A stretch of DNA of 64,000 bases. Origin: Selaginella moellendorffii (taxonomy: Eukaryota; Streptophyta; Lycopodiopsida; Selaginellales; Selaginellaceae). Under the pieces are notes generated by a model. That model saw only the letters and a list, made by a program, of their open reading frames with translations, ran no database searches and was not told the DNA's origin. The translations under genes and the position numbers were made by a program. The stretch spans positions 3,021,742 to 3,085,741 of the forward strand of contig NW_003314271.1 of assembly GCF_000143415.4 (NCBI RefSeq), read 5' to 3'. Position 1 is the first letter of the stretch. Each line of letters begins with the position of its first letter. Shown here in pieces: positions 47,233-57,400 of the stretch.

Positions 47233-47781
47233 TCAGTAGGATGGCCTAAAAATACCATATTCATCACTTGTGGATGTAGGATTTACTAACGGAATATTAT
47301 TCCTCACCATGAAATGATAATGATTGTGTGTTCTTAACTCTTTCTTGATTTTCTTATACATCCATTTATGCACACCTTCCACACCAGTTCTTGGGCAGTT
47401 GTGACAGTGTTCTAGAAAAGTTTCTAGACCCATACAACCTTTCGTTTTATCTAAATAAAAGTAGCAGATGGGACACTGGAGATAATATGTGTTCATTTTT
47501 TCAAAAGTTTCAACCATATCGGGAGCAAGATCTTGAAGAAACATCTGGCATCGCTCTTGAAGCACATGAGGCAATCCATCTTTAGTAGCAACATCTAGAA
47601 CATTATCTGGAAGAGGGATCTCTTGTTCAGTCACACTTGGGGCTACAAAAGAAAAAGCCTCACAACGATTGATGTATGGAGGGAACGGTGGAATGTTGGT
47701 AGAAGTTGGAGATGGAGGTGGAGACTCATATGAAATGCATGGGGGCCAAGTGTGAGTAGCAATAGCATTTTCCCTAGCCAT
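47233..47781 (-). CDS. Small Cys/His protein, copy 1
   Basis: 182 residues, single frame from ATG at 47781. The N-terminal 90 residues are Pro/Ser-rich (SYESPPPSPTSTNIPPFPP). The C-terminal half is compact: LQERCQMFLQDLAPDM, then CPICYFYLDKTKGCMG...FLEHCHNC, an array of CxxC and HCxxC groups that would hold a zinc ion, then GVHKWMYKKIKKEL and DEYGIFRP. Its tandem paralogue lies 260 bp upstream in the same orientation. Family unknown to me. It lies inside the MULE between the methyltransferase gene and the right end, so it is probable cargo. Confidence 0.7.
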   Translation of the reverse strand: MARENAIATHTWPPCISYESPPPSPTSTNIPPFPPYINRCEAFSFVAPSVTEQEIPLPDNVLDVATKDGLPHVLQERCQMFLQDLAPDMVETFEKMNTYYLQCPICYFYLDKTKGCMGLETFLEHCHNCPRTGVEGVHKWMYKKIKKELRTHNHYHFMVRNNIPLVNPTSTSDEYGIFRPSY

Positions 47782-48039
47782 TCCTACACTCTAAACAAAC
47801 TGAAATTTCAATGTTGAAAGCATCCCTTGTTGGTATTTATACTAAGAAAAGATCTAGGGGTTCTTGAAAGTGTAAATTGTCAGTCTTAAAAATGGGACTT
47901 CAAAATTATAACAGTGTCAGGACCACTTGTATATATAATAATATCTTTATATATGCTAGAATAATATCATTCTCGAAAATATAAGATTCTCCACTTTACT
48001 CATAAAGAATTAACCTTTTGAAAAAACTATGCATGACTT

Positions 48040-48606
48040 TCACATTACATTAAAGGGTGGCCTAAATATCCCATATTCAGCACTTACTGATGCAGTGTTC
48101 ACCAATGGAATATTATTCTCCACCATGAAATCATAATAGCTGTGTGTTTTTAATTTTTTCTTGATTTTCTTATACATCCACGCATGCACACCTTCCAAAC
48201 CCGCTCTTAGGCATTTGCGACAATGCTCAATAAAATTTACCAAACCCATGCAACCATCTGTCTTGTTTAAATAAAAGTTGCATATAGGACACTGAAGATA
48301 ATATGTATCTACATTAAGCTCCCCTGCCATATCTGGAGCAAGATCTTGAAGAAAATATTGACATCGCTCTTGAAGCATTGGAGGCAATCCAACTTTTTTA
48401 ACAACATCATAAGGAAGGAGTTTTTGTTCAGTTGCACTCGAGGTCGCAAATGGAAGAGCCTCACAACAACCCTCAAAATGAAAAGGAGGATTGTTGCGTA
48501 GAGGTGAAGGTGGATTATTAGTTGAGATTGGAAATGGAGGTGGAGACTCATATGAGAGGCCTTCGGGACCAAAAGTAAACTTCTTCCTAACTATTGCAAC
48601 ACACAA
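48040..48606 (-). CDS. Small Cys/His protein, copy 2
   Basis: Paralogue of the 47.2-kb gene with the same order: SYESPPP..., LQERCQYFLQDLAPDM, CPICNFYLNKTDGCMG...FIEHCRKC, VHAWMYKKIKKKL and AEYGIFRPPF. Zinc-ligand positions are all kept. The open frame has no ATG at its start (it opens at a TTG), so either an upstream exon supplies the start or this copy is damaged. Positions 48607-49127 upstream are AT-rich without a clear exon. Confidence 0.6.
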   Translation of the reverse strand: MCVAIVRKKFTFGPEGLSYESPPPFPISTNNPPSPLRNNPPFHFEGCCEALPFATSSATEQKLLPYDVVKKVGLPPMLQERCQYFLQDLAPDMAGELNVDTYYLQCPICNFYLNKTDGCMGLVNFIEHCRKCLRAGLEGVHAWMYKKIKKKLKTHSYYDFMVENNIPLVNTASVSAEYGIFRPPFNVM

Positions 48607-49127
48607 GAAGAATTAAACTTCCTAGCAATAAGAATTCTCTCATTAATATACTATATTTCAATCTCGGGAATGATGTTTTATTATGACATGACACTATAGT
48701 GAATGATAATTGTCAGTCTTAGTAATTACAACCTACTATGAGAAACAAGTGGCTATAGGGTTTCAGAAGTTAAAAACTAGCATATAATTAATATGTAGCC
48801 TTATTTTATATAGTTGGCCTGCCATATATAATAATAACGAATATACACAGGCATGCGAGTATGCCTTTTTGCAAGATTACCTTTCAATCCCAAAATCATA
48901 TATAGATTTAATTCTTTGATTTGTCTACATCATATATCTTTGCAAAGACAAAACATATCAAAAGGAATAAGATATATATAAAAAACTTACATTTTTTTAT
49001 AATATTTTAGTGGATTACAAAAGCCATTGAAAGGTTTATAGAGTGGATTTATTAGTGCTTTCTGCTGTGCTGTCCATTTCTTCTTTTCTCTTGCTCTGGA
49101 TTGTTGTTTCAGAAGTAACAGGAGCAT

Positions 49128-49195
49128 TTTTATCAATTATTGATAAAATAATGTGGAGACCATTGTCACTATTATAGTGACAATGGTCTCCACAT
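49128..49195. repeat. Two adjacent palindromes near the MULE right end
   Basis: 49151-49195: perfect 21-bp arms (ATGTGGAGACCATTGTCACTA) around TTA. 49128-49148: TTTTATCAAT / ATTGATAAAA around one base. Only two bases separate them. Confidence 0.95.
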
Positions 49196-49319
49196 TCCCG
49201 GATGGGTAATAAGGACTAGGCGTGTAATATGGAGATTGTGGTAGTGAAACAAAATTCACATTCTCACATTTCTGTATGCTAAAACTACTTACAGATTTTT
49301 TGTCTTCCTTGCTTCCCAT
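49137..49319 (-). CDS. Short ORF, possible first exon of the Cys/His gene
   Basis: Opens at ATG 49319 after a plant-like leader (reverse complement of ...accctaaagaat). It encodes MGSKEDKKSVSSFSIQKC and then SLPQSPYYTPSPYYPSG, a Pro/Ser/Tyr-rich stretch reminiscent of the N-termini of the two Cys/His genes. The final third is encoded by the 45-bp palindrome and is probably not real coding sequence. Weak call. Confidence 0.3.
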   Translation of the reverse strand: MGSKEDKKSVSSFSIQKCENVNFVSLPQSPYYTPSPYYPSGNVETIVTIIVTMVSTLFYQ

Positions 49320-49659
49320 CTCTGTAAACCCTAAAGAATGAACGAGTGAATTAGTGTTTCGAATTATTTATATATTTTTGGTCAATTGTTGAAATGTTAA
49401 AATGTTGAAATGTACAATAGAAATTTTCCGGTTCATTCGAACTTCAATATTCCCATTTTATTTGGGACCAATAAAGCCCAAAAATTTCTATGGGTTCAGA
49501 CGAACTTCTAATTCTAGAAATTGTATAAACTACATTAGAAAGTTTCAAAAAATAAAAATCTCTCTGAACCATTGATACTTAAACTCATAAATTTCAAGTT
49601 CACCAAAAAATAACATTTTTCTGACTTAATATTTCCTTATAAAACTTATCGTTGACTAT

Positions 49660-49712
49660 GTTGACTAGCATTGACTTGAGCTGAATTGAGCTCAACTCAA
49701 CTTTGGACCATC
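49660..49712 (+). repeat. MULE right terminus
   Basis: Contains TTGACTTGAGCTGAATTGAG and CTCAACTTTGGACC, that is, clustered GAGCT(C/G) motifs and the GGACC end seen at the left terminus. The remaining subterminal DNA (49320-49660) is AT-rich and not obviously like the left end. Confidence 0.55.
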
Positions 49713-49715
49713 CCC

Positions 49716-49723
49716 TTGAGGAA
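49716..49723. repeat. Right target duplication of MULE
   Basis: TTGAGGAA, matching 37845-37852; the LTR-B sequence continues normally to the right (CACATGCTTTGGGCTTTC). Confidence 0.6.
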
Positions 49724-50680
49724 CACATGCTTTGGGCTTTCACCCTTAGCTTCTCTTATTCCCTTAGTATCAGGAGTTAGTCTCTAAGACAAGCGTGAAA
49801 CTTATTAAATATAGAATAGCACTAGATTGTGAATTCGGGAGTAAGAATAACACTATAGGGTTCAAGACACTTTCTATATTTTGTAGATATGCCTCTTGGG
49901 TGAATTTAGACACTTACCATAAATAGCTTATGGATCCAGAACAGAACCAACACATAAGCCATGATAGTGAGGGTGTTTGACAAACACAATAAGCTATCAT
50001 GTAGCAATATTGAAAGACTAGACTCAATACATAAAGGTTCTTGCCAAGTTAGTGCAAGACAAAGCAAAAGAGAACTAAAAGCTAAGCCAAGAATACTCAA
50101 CAAGAAACACATCGGAGTACACACTAAATACAGATACTAAGCCCAATTTAATAACACTTGGACAAAAGGGGCTATTGAAAGGAACCAATAGTACCAATCT
50201 CCTGCCGTTATAGCAATAAAGAGAGAGTGCTTGTAAAAACTGGCCAATAAGTATCTTTCGATACCTAAAGTCACATTCACGACACTCTTCCCCCCTTAGC
50301 AAAGACTAGTGTCCTCGTCAATGTATACCCAAGTCTAGCAAACCATTAAAGAAGCAACTCCAAAAGTTAACATAAAGCACATTATGTGGGAAACACACTG
50401 ACTTAAATGAGTTATGGAACTACCTCTCCTTTATGTCCAAAGACATTAAGACTTAAATACCCTCTAGCCATCACTGACAACGAAATGATTAATAGAGTGA
50501 GCCACCCTTGCTGCGCTGAGTACCACTTGGTTTACAAAGGAATGATATATCCCTATCTGCAAGGACATAGGGAGGGAGCCAAAGGCCCAACTACCCTGAG
50601 CAAGAAATCAACCCCCTCAAGAAGATTTAGAGAACTATTGTAAACTAGCAGATCAAGTTGTTTACACTACCACACCCCTT

Positions 50681-52820
50681 TCAATAATCCTCAACTTGAG
50701 CATTCAAAACACTTCCTTGTAAATCTCGAATCTCTATCCAAGTCATCTTTTTGGGAAGACCACAAACCCGTACTACTTCATGGAAAAAAAGCTTTGCTGC
50801 TTGTTTAGCATTTATTGTTTTCATAGTTGGAATGAAGTGTGCAATCTTTGACAACCGATTCACAACCACCATCAAAGTATCATAACCCTTAGACTCTGAC
50901 AAGAAGTGACGAAGTCAAGTGTCAAACTCTGAAATGGCCAGGCCGATGCTGGAATGCACTACAACTTCCCAGTCTGCTTCTTAGTTCTTTGCTTACATTG
51001 CTGATATATAGGGCAAGAATACACATAATTTGTTATATCACCTTTCATACCAGACCAAAAAAATCTCTTTTTCAATGAAGCAATTGTCTTTTGTTTTCCA
51101 CTATGTCTCACTACTTGAACATCATGATGTTCCCACAGAAACAACTGCTACAGTTCCTTAGAGGGAAGTTACAATCTTTCTTGCTTATAGAAAATAAGCC
51201 CATCTGGAACTAAGAAGTGAAGTTTCACATTAGTATGATTAGCAACTTTTGCCACTTTGCTAGCTTCGACAACTCTGTACGAAGCAAGATTGCCTTTGGT
51301 AACGGATCACTTTCATATAAAGCTTGAACATCCTCTAACCAATCCAAACTAATTGTTGATATTTCCCGAAATTGAGCTTGGTGACTTAATGCATCCAGAA
51401 CAATATTATCTTTACTAGGTTTATAAATGATTTCAATATTGATTCTAGTGAGTTTCTCTTGCCAACAAGCCTACTTTAGCATAAATTTTTGGCTATGTAG
51501 AAAAGTAGCTCAGTGTGTTACTATCTATATAAACCTTAGTATATCCACCCAAATAGTGTCTCTAGTGTTCCAACACCAACACTATAGCAAACATCTCTTT
51601 CTTATGCATAGGCCATCTTTGTTAGGTTTCATCCAATTTTTGGAATAGAATGCAACGGGACAACTGTGTCACCTTAGCATAACACCAACTGCATTATCAC
51701 AATCTTGCTATAACACGGCACCTATAGCATAGCCAGATGCATCACAATGCACTTCAAAGGGTTTATCAAGATCTGGGATTCTGAGAACAGGAACCATAGT
51801 CATGATCTCCTTCAATTATATAAAAACACGCTAACAAGTTGGTGTCTAATGAAATGGTATACTACTTTTCATTAACTCAGTCAATGGAATAGCAATTCTT
51901 ACAAAATTGCAGACAAACTTGTGATATTACCTGTTAAACCGAGAAAGGAATGAACATCCAATACAATGGTTGAAACTTCCTAGGATTTCACTACTTCCAC
52001 CTTCTTTGGATCCACTTCAATTACATCACCACCAACTAAGAAAGTTCACGTGCAATTGTCCTAAAGTGCATTTACTTTCTTTAGCATACAGTTTGTGTTC
52101 ATGCAACTTCTAAAACACCAGCTCTAAGTGTTTCAAATGATCCTCCAATATTTCACTAAAGATTAGAACATCGTCAATATGTAGGACAATAAATGTGTCT
52201 AAATAATCTCTAAATATTCTATCCATCATTGTGTTAAACATTGTCGGAGCATTGCATAACCCAAATGGCATAACAAGGAACTCATAAGATCTATACCAAG
52301 TCTTAAACACTATCTTCTCCACATCCTAATCTGCCACCCATATTTTATGATACCCAAAACGCAAATCAAGTCATGTAAAATACTTAGCCTTTAAGAGTTG
52401 GTCAAACAAGTCATCAATGCGAGGCAAAGGATAACTATTTTTTATTATGATCTTATTGAAAGCTCCATAATCGATACACATCCTCATGGTTCCATCCTTT
52501 TTTCATAACAAAAAGGACTAACACTCTATAAGGTGACTTGCTTGGTTGGATATGAACTTTGTTAAAAAGCTCTATGAGTTGTTTCTTGAGTTCATCCATC
52601 TCTTTGATGTTCAAATAATATGGAATTTTTGTAGGTGTTTTAGAACCTGAAACAATCTCAATCCAATGATCAACCTCACGGCTAGGAAATAGCTCTAGTG
52701 GCAAATCCTTCAAAAAGATATCATAATTCCACACCAACAACTTCAATATCTCCTTTGGTATAGGATCAATTTTGTTACCGATTTGAACTGAGTCACCATC
52801 ACCCTTAGCTTCCATCACTT
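50681..52820 (-). pseudogene. Ty3/gypsy pol remnant
   Basis: Fragments in correct order from high to low coordinate. 52818-52453: sequence before and at the start of RT (LLVWNYDIFLKDLP, REVDHWIEI, LIELFNK.HIQPSKSPY). 52322-52110: RT core with YEFLVMPFGLCNAPTMF and HIDDVLIF, the catalytic x-D-D. 51144-50959: integrase HHCC zinc domain (VRHSGKQKTI, CPIYQQCK). 50902-50681: integrase core start ([20 protein letters not shown]). The RNase H region (about 51150-52100) is readable only in pieces because of stops. The protein order RT-RNaseH-integrase is that of Ty3/gypsy. Positions 52821-53256 hold no clear domain. Confidence 0.9.
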
Positions 52821-53256
52821 GACAAAAGGTTTGACATCCCCTCTTAGTTACTTTTTGAGCGGCTCTCTGTAAGCTATAAATTTTTCCTTTCTAATTTGCT
52901 AGCTTACCTCGTCTATTCGACCACCATGGCCTTGACCTTAGTTAAGTTCCCTCACCAAGGTTCCAACCTATTATACTAGCTCCTACTTAGCCCTACTTGG
53001 TTTTAGCAACTCACTGCATGAGCAACAGAGCATTATCCATCCATGGCTTCTCAAATCTCTCACAATCCCCCTCCCTAGGTTAGATTGGACTTGAGGTTTG
53101 GCTACACTCCCCACAGGCATATACATTACCACATACATTAACAGATCAATGTTTGTATTGACTGTGAGAAAATCTTGAGGAAAGTAACGAAATTAACTCA
53201 CCTCCTCTTCCTCATAGCCTGCATTGACCAACTCGTCAACCCTTTATCTTCACCAC

Positions 53257-54403
53257 TGTCGCGAATGTGACTTCGGGTATCGAAAGTTACCTGTCGACCA
53301 GTCCTTACGGACACTCTTTCCTTACTGCCACGATGGCAGGAGGTCGGTATTGCTGGACCCTTTATCAGCCCCTCTTGTTCAAGTGTTAGTAAACTGGACT
53401 TTGCATCTGTACTTGGCCGGATGAGCATAAGGACGGAATTCCTAAGTGTCTATTCAGCCAAGCATACTTGGCCTGGCTTTTTAGTTCTCTTTTGCTCTGT
53501 CTTGCACTGGCTTGACAAGAACCCTCGCGTATTGAGATTGGTCCCTCAATATCGCTACATGATAGCTTACCGTGTCTGCCAAACACCCTCGCTATCATGC
53601 CCTTTGTGTTAGTCTCATTTCGGTCCCAAATGCTATTTATGGAAAGTGTCTAGATCCGCTCATTTGGCATATCTACGGAATGTAGAGGTCGGCCCGAACA
53701 CAATGGTGTTCATCCCGTGTCCAAATTCGCAATCTAGGGACATTCCATATTTAGTAAGTTTCGAGCTTGTCCCAGAGACTAACTCTTGATACTAAAGGAG
53801 GCTTGGGGTGAAAGCCCAAAGCGTGTGTTCCTCAAGGGGGGGGGGGCTATGGGGGGTTCCAAATGTATAGTAGGGATAGTGGGTAGGTCGGGCATGGCCG
53901 ACCAACCTGAGGCATAGTCTAGCTCCCGCTTGCGTGCCTGTCCTTGTTCTGCGTCCGGCTTGGGTCTAAGCCCAAGTTCCATTCCATGCTAGTTGGTGGA
54001 GTACCCATATCCTCACGTTAGGCCACCGGTATGCCGAAATAGCGCCAGACTCCGTTTGGCTCCGTTTTGCGTGCTGGTCCTGGCATTGGTATGCTAGTTG
54101 CTCCAGGACTGTTCCAAGTCGCTCCGGGCTCCTGTCCCTTCGCTCCTTGGGCTATATGCTCGGGAGTTGCTCCGTGGTCCGGTTCCATCACTCCTTGGCG
54201 TCACGCTTAGGAGTTTGGCACCGTTCCTTCGTTCAGTGGCCCAAGGCCCTGAACCTCGGGTTCCTATGGACACGTGGCATGGACACGTGGTATGTGACAC
54301 GTGGCATCTGTCACGTGGCACAAAGAGGGTTTAGGTTCCGCTTCGTGGTGTTATCCTATGATAAATCACCATAGGATAAAGGGTCAAAACCACGTGCGCT
54401 ACA
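53257..54403 (+). repeat. 5' LTR of LARD
   Basis: TG...CA ends; poly-G tract at about 53837-53848 and tandem CACGTGGCA motifs at about 54270-54320 (repeated G-box-like CACGTG cores), followed by CCTATG(A/G)TAAATCACCATAGG, an inverted repeat close to the LTR end. Confidence 0.93.
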
Positions 54404-54418
54404 TTTGGTATCAGAGGA
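54404..54418 (+). other. Primer-binding site, tRNA-iMet type
   Basis: TTTGGTATCAGAGGA directly after the LTR; the core TGGTATCAGAG is the standard plant initiator-Met tRNA complement. Confidence 0.9.
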
Positions 54419-57400
54419 TGAGTCTCAGCGAGTACTATTCAATGAGATTGGGCAACTAGTCTCGTTGCATACGCAGAGATGAAAACGATGATCCGAGTGG
54501 GTACACGTTTTGGTGCAAAGACTTCGCATTGGTTCCTTGGGATAGGTTTTGGTTACCTTTTTGTTCCATATTATGTGAGCTTGCTCTCGGGCTCATAGAG
54601 TGGACTGAGTTGTTCTGTTACACGAGTTTGCGCTTGGGCTCGTGAGTGAGGCGCATTAGCAACTCGAGGTTACACTTTGAGTTGGCAGGATTAATGTTAG
54701 CCTATCGTTGGTTCCATAAGTTGTTCTAGTGGTTCCGTGAGTTGTTCCTTGTACCATGGGTGAAAAGCAAACCTCCCTGGGTTTGCTATGAGTGGCAAAT
54801 AGGCTGGTCCGTAGCTGTTTAGCACGGCACTAGTGGATCCTTCCTAGGTATGATTATAAGTGGATCAATCAAGACTGTAGGGAATAGTCTATTGGTTCAA
54901 GTAATCATTGCCGTGCTCTCTTATAAACTTTTCTTCGATTGAACTGAAGGCAGTGCGAAAGCAAGTTTGAGGTTTGGTCAAAGATGAGACCGAAAAGAGA
55001 GTCATCGGGGACGGAGGATCAAACACGTAAATCATTTTCTCTTCTTGGAGAGATGATTTGCAACGAGGTGTTAACTCATTACTTGTGTTCACATCATGCA
55101 ATCAAGAGTCCCTATCTTGACGCATGTTGGAGATGGTGGTTTTACAATAGTGAGTTATGGGATGGATAGTGGTGAAACACTAAACCATTTTATCTAGGCT
55201 CGCTATTGGAAGACTTGGGTTGCAATGCTCAATTCTTTTCCGGAGAACCTTGCTATTGCTCCTTGAGTAGCTTGGTGTTGGATTAGTGTTGAGTTTGGTC
55301 GGAAAGAGAGTAGCATGAGCTTGTCCGTGTTGTGAACAAAAGTTAGTGGTGTTGGGTGTCGTAAACCTCTATTGGTGGAGTGTGGCATTTATGTTGCATT
55401 TTGTCGAATCGAGTTGGCATTTGATACTCACATAAATGTTTGAAGTAATGACATAGGCATTGCTCATTGCGTTACTCAATTGATGATCAAGTCATTGTGA
55501 TGCTTATATCATATCCATGTGATAAAGAGCAATGAGTTTACGAAGTTGCTTGGGTAAATGATGATCAACCCCAAAGTGGTTGATGGAGAAGCTAGTCTAC
55601 TTGCACGAAGTAGCATTGTAGTAGCTTTGACTGGATTCTCAATGGTGGTCCATTATGCTAAGCTTAAGTTGGTACCTTGTTTCCTTGAGGGTTTGCCCAT
55701 AAGGTGTTGGGAATGGGTTGTAGCATTCATTTGCTATAGCTCATCTGTTGATCCGTTAGCACTTGGAGTAGATTGTTGGATGGAGAAGATGTGTAGTTGG
55801 GGCATTGACATCACTAGCACTTGTGTTAGTGGAAGTGGCATTGTTGATTCGAGTGATGAGGAATTTTCCTTAGATCTTTTTTTCCATGTCATTTTTCTTG
55901 TTAGTGTTTTGGCTTCACATTGGATCTTGAAGGTGATTGAAGAAGAGTGTTAGTGCAATATGGATATCCGAAGATGTGGTCTTCGTGATCAAGCCTTGGA
56001 TGTTCATTTTGCACTTTGCGGATGTTGGTGTTGGATATCGGAAAATGGGCAAAGATGTTCGATGCTTAAGCATGCTATTGGGTCATAAGAATCTGTGTTA
56101 AGGTGAACCTATGTGAAGTTGTTTGTAGGATGAAGTTGGTTGAGTCTTGAAAGTTTGCAATCCTGGACTGAGAGTCATTCTTTCTCTAGGATGGAAATTT
56201 TCCACAAATTTTCTTAGACTTTTCCAATGGCTGATCTATTGATCATTTTGTCCGAAAACCATTCCATTTTCGAAAGCCAGTACAAACTAGTGAAGAGGTT
56301 GGAGTTGACTTCGGTTGGCTTAGATCTTAGTAGGTAGTTTGTATGATATGGCCCGAAAGGGATGCTAACTTTTGAGGCTAAGGCAATTAAGTTGGATAGA
56401 GTCTAGAGTTGGTATAGAAAAGTGGCCGTTGCACTTTTCTCAGAAAGGTGACCCTTGTACCTTTCTTTTGTAGCGTTATGCTTGGTGGCAGGTTGCACCT
56501 TGCATTTCATTAGACTCTATGAGAGTAGTGAGCTCTCACTGATCTTGACTTGGTCTTGGTGGCCCTGCGCCTTGGCTGAGGATGGTGATGTCCAATTTAG
56601 TTGTTTGAAGTTGAGATGTTGGTACCCGTACTATAGCTTTGTCTATGAGGAGGTTGTGTATTGATATGAGTCCATCTCATGGTCTTCACTTTAGTTTCGA
56701 CTGAGTGTTGATCACATAGCTAGCCTCTTCAAGGCATGCTCAGAACTATTGACTAAAATGCATTAGTGAGCTTATTGCGGTTGAGTTGGATTCGAGTGGT
56801 CATTTAGTTTGTGCTTGTCTATGAACTTTTATCTCATACTTGGGGTATTATGTTCATGTTGGACAAGTATGTAACTTGATGACAAGAGTTGGTGTTTGGG
56901 TCTTATGAAGGCAAGTTGAGGAGTGATTGTTAGTTGCTTTGTGACTAGTGATTACTTGTAGACTTCGTCAAGGACCGTTGACACTTACTTTGCTCGATGA
57001 TGATTTAGCAGTGATGGGCTTGCTTTACCGGATGGTGTTGCGGAGGATCGTGTCATTAGGCTGGCGTGGTTTTTCCATGTTGGCATGTCAATTCCTTTGT
57101 CGATATCATTTGGTTACGTTTGGTCTATAATGTTGGATTTCATTGAGTCTTGGACGTGGTGATTCACTCCTTGAGGAAGTGTTATCTGTAACTGAGTATT
57201 GTTGGAGGATTGGTCTCGGATACTGACTAAGGTATCTTCGACCTTGGTTAGCTTGGTTGCTAGAGAGCTTTGGGTGGTGATTCACTTATGCTTTCTTCTA
57301 GCTTTGTTCTAGTGTTGATAGCATTGAAGTGATACCTTGTCGTTGACATTGTTGATATTGAGATCTGAGTGAAATGAGATATCCTTCCAAGGATTGATAT

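Larger units (their letters stand above)
37853..49715 (-). mobile_element. 11.9-kb Mutator-like element with ParB-methyltransferase cargo
   Basis: Bounded by TTGAGGAA on both sides. The left terminus is GGACCATACTTGAGCTC and the right terminus, read inward, is GGTCCAAAGTTGAGTTGAG: 13 of the first 18 bases agree. The left subterminal 350 bp recurs at the ends of copies A, C and D. Inside, left to right: transposase (minus, 38.5-41.8 kb), AT-rich stretch 41818-42640 without genes, GC-rich spacer, ParB-methyltransferase gene (plus, 43.7-46.8 kb), 46809-47232 with a short tandem repeat, two Cys/His genes (minus, 47.2-48.6 kb), and a palindrome-bearing right end. It interrupts an LTR-B copy whose right part resumes at 49713. 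Unity of the element is inferred from termini and duplications; the right terminus has no second copy here. Confidence 0.65.

Noticed and set aside
55558-55953. 131-codon ORF in the LARD interior
   Set aside because: No recognisable domain, Cys/Val/Ser-rich composition, and no counterpart in other elements; likely chance in a GT-rich region.
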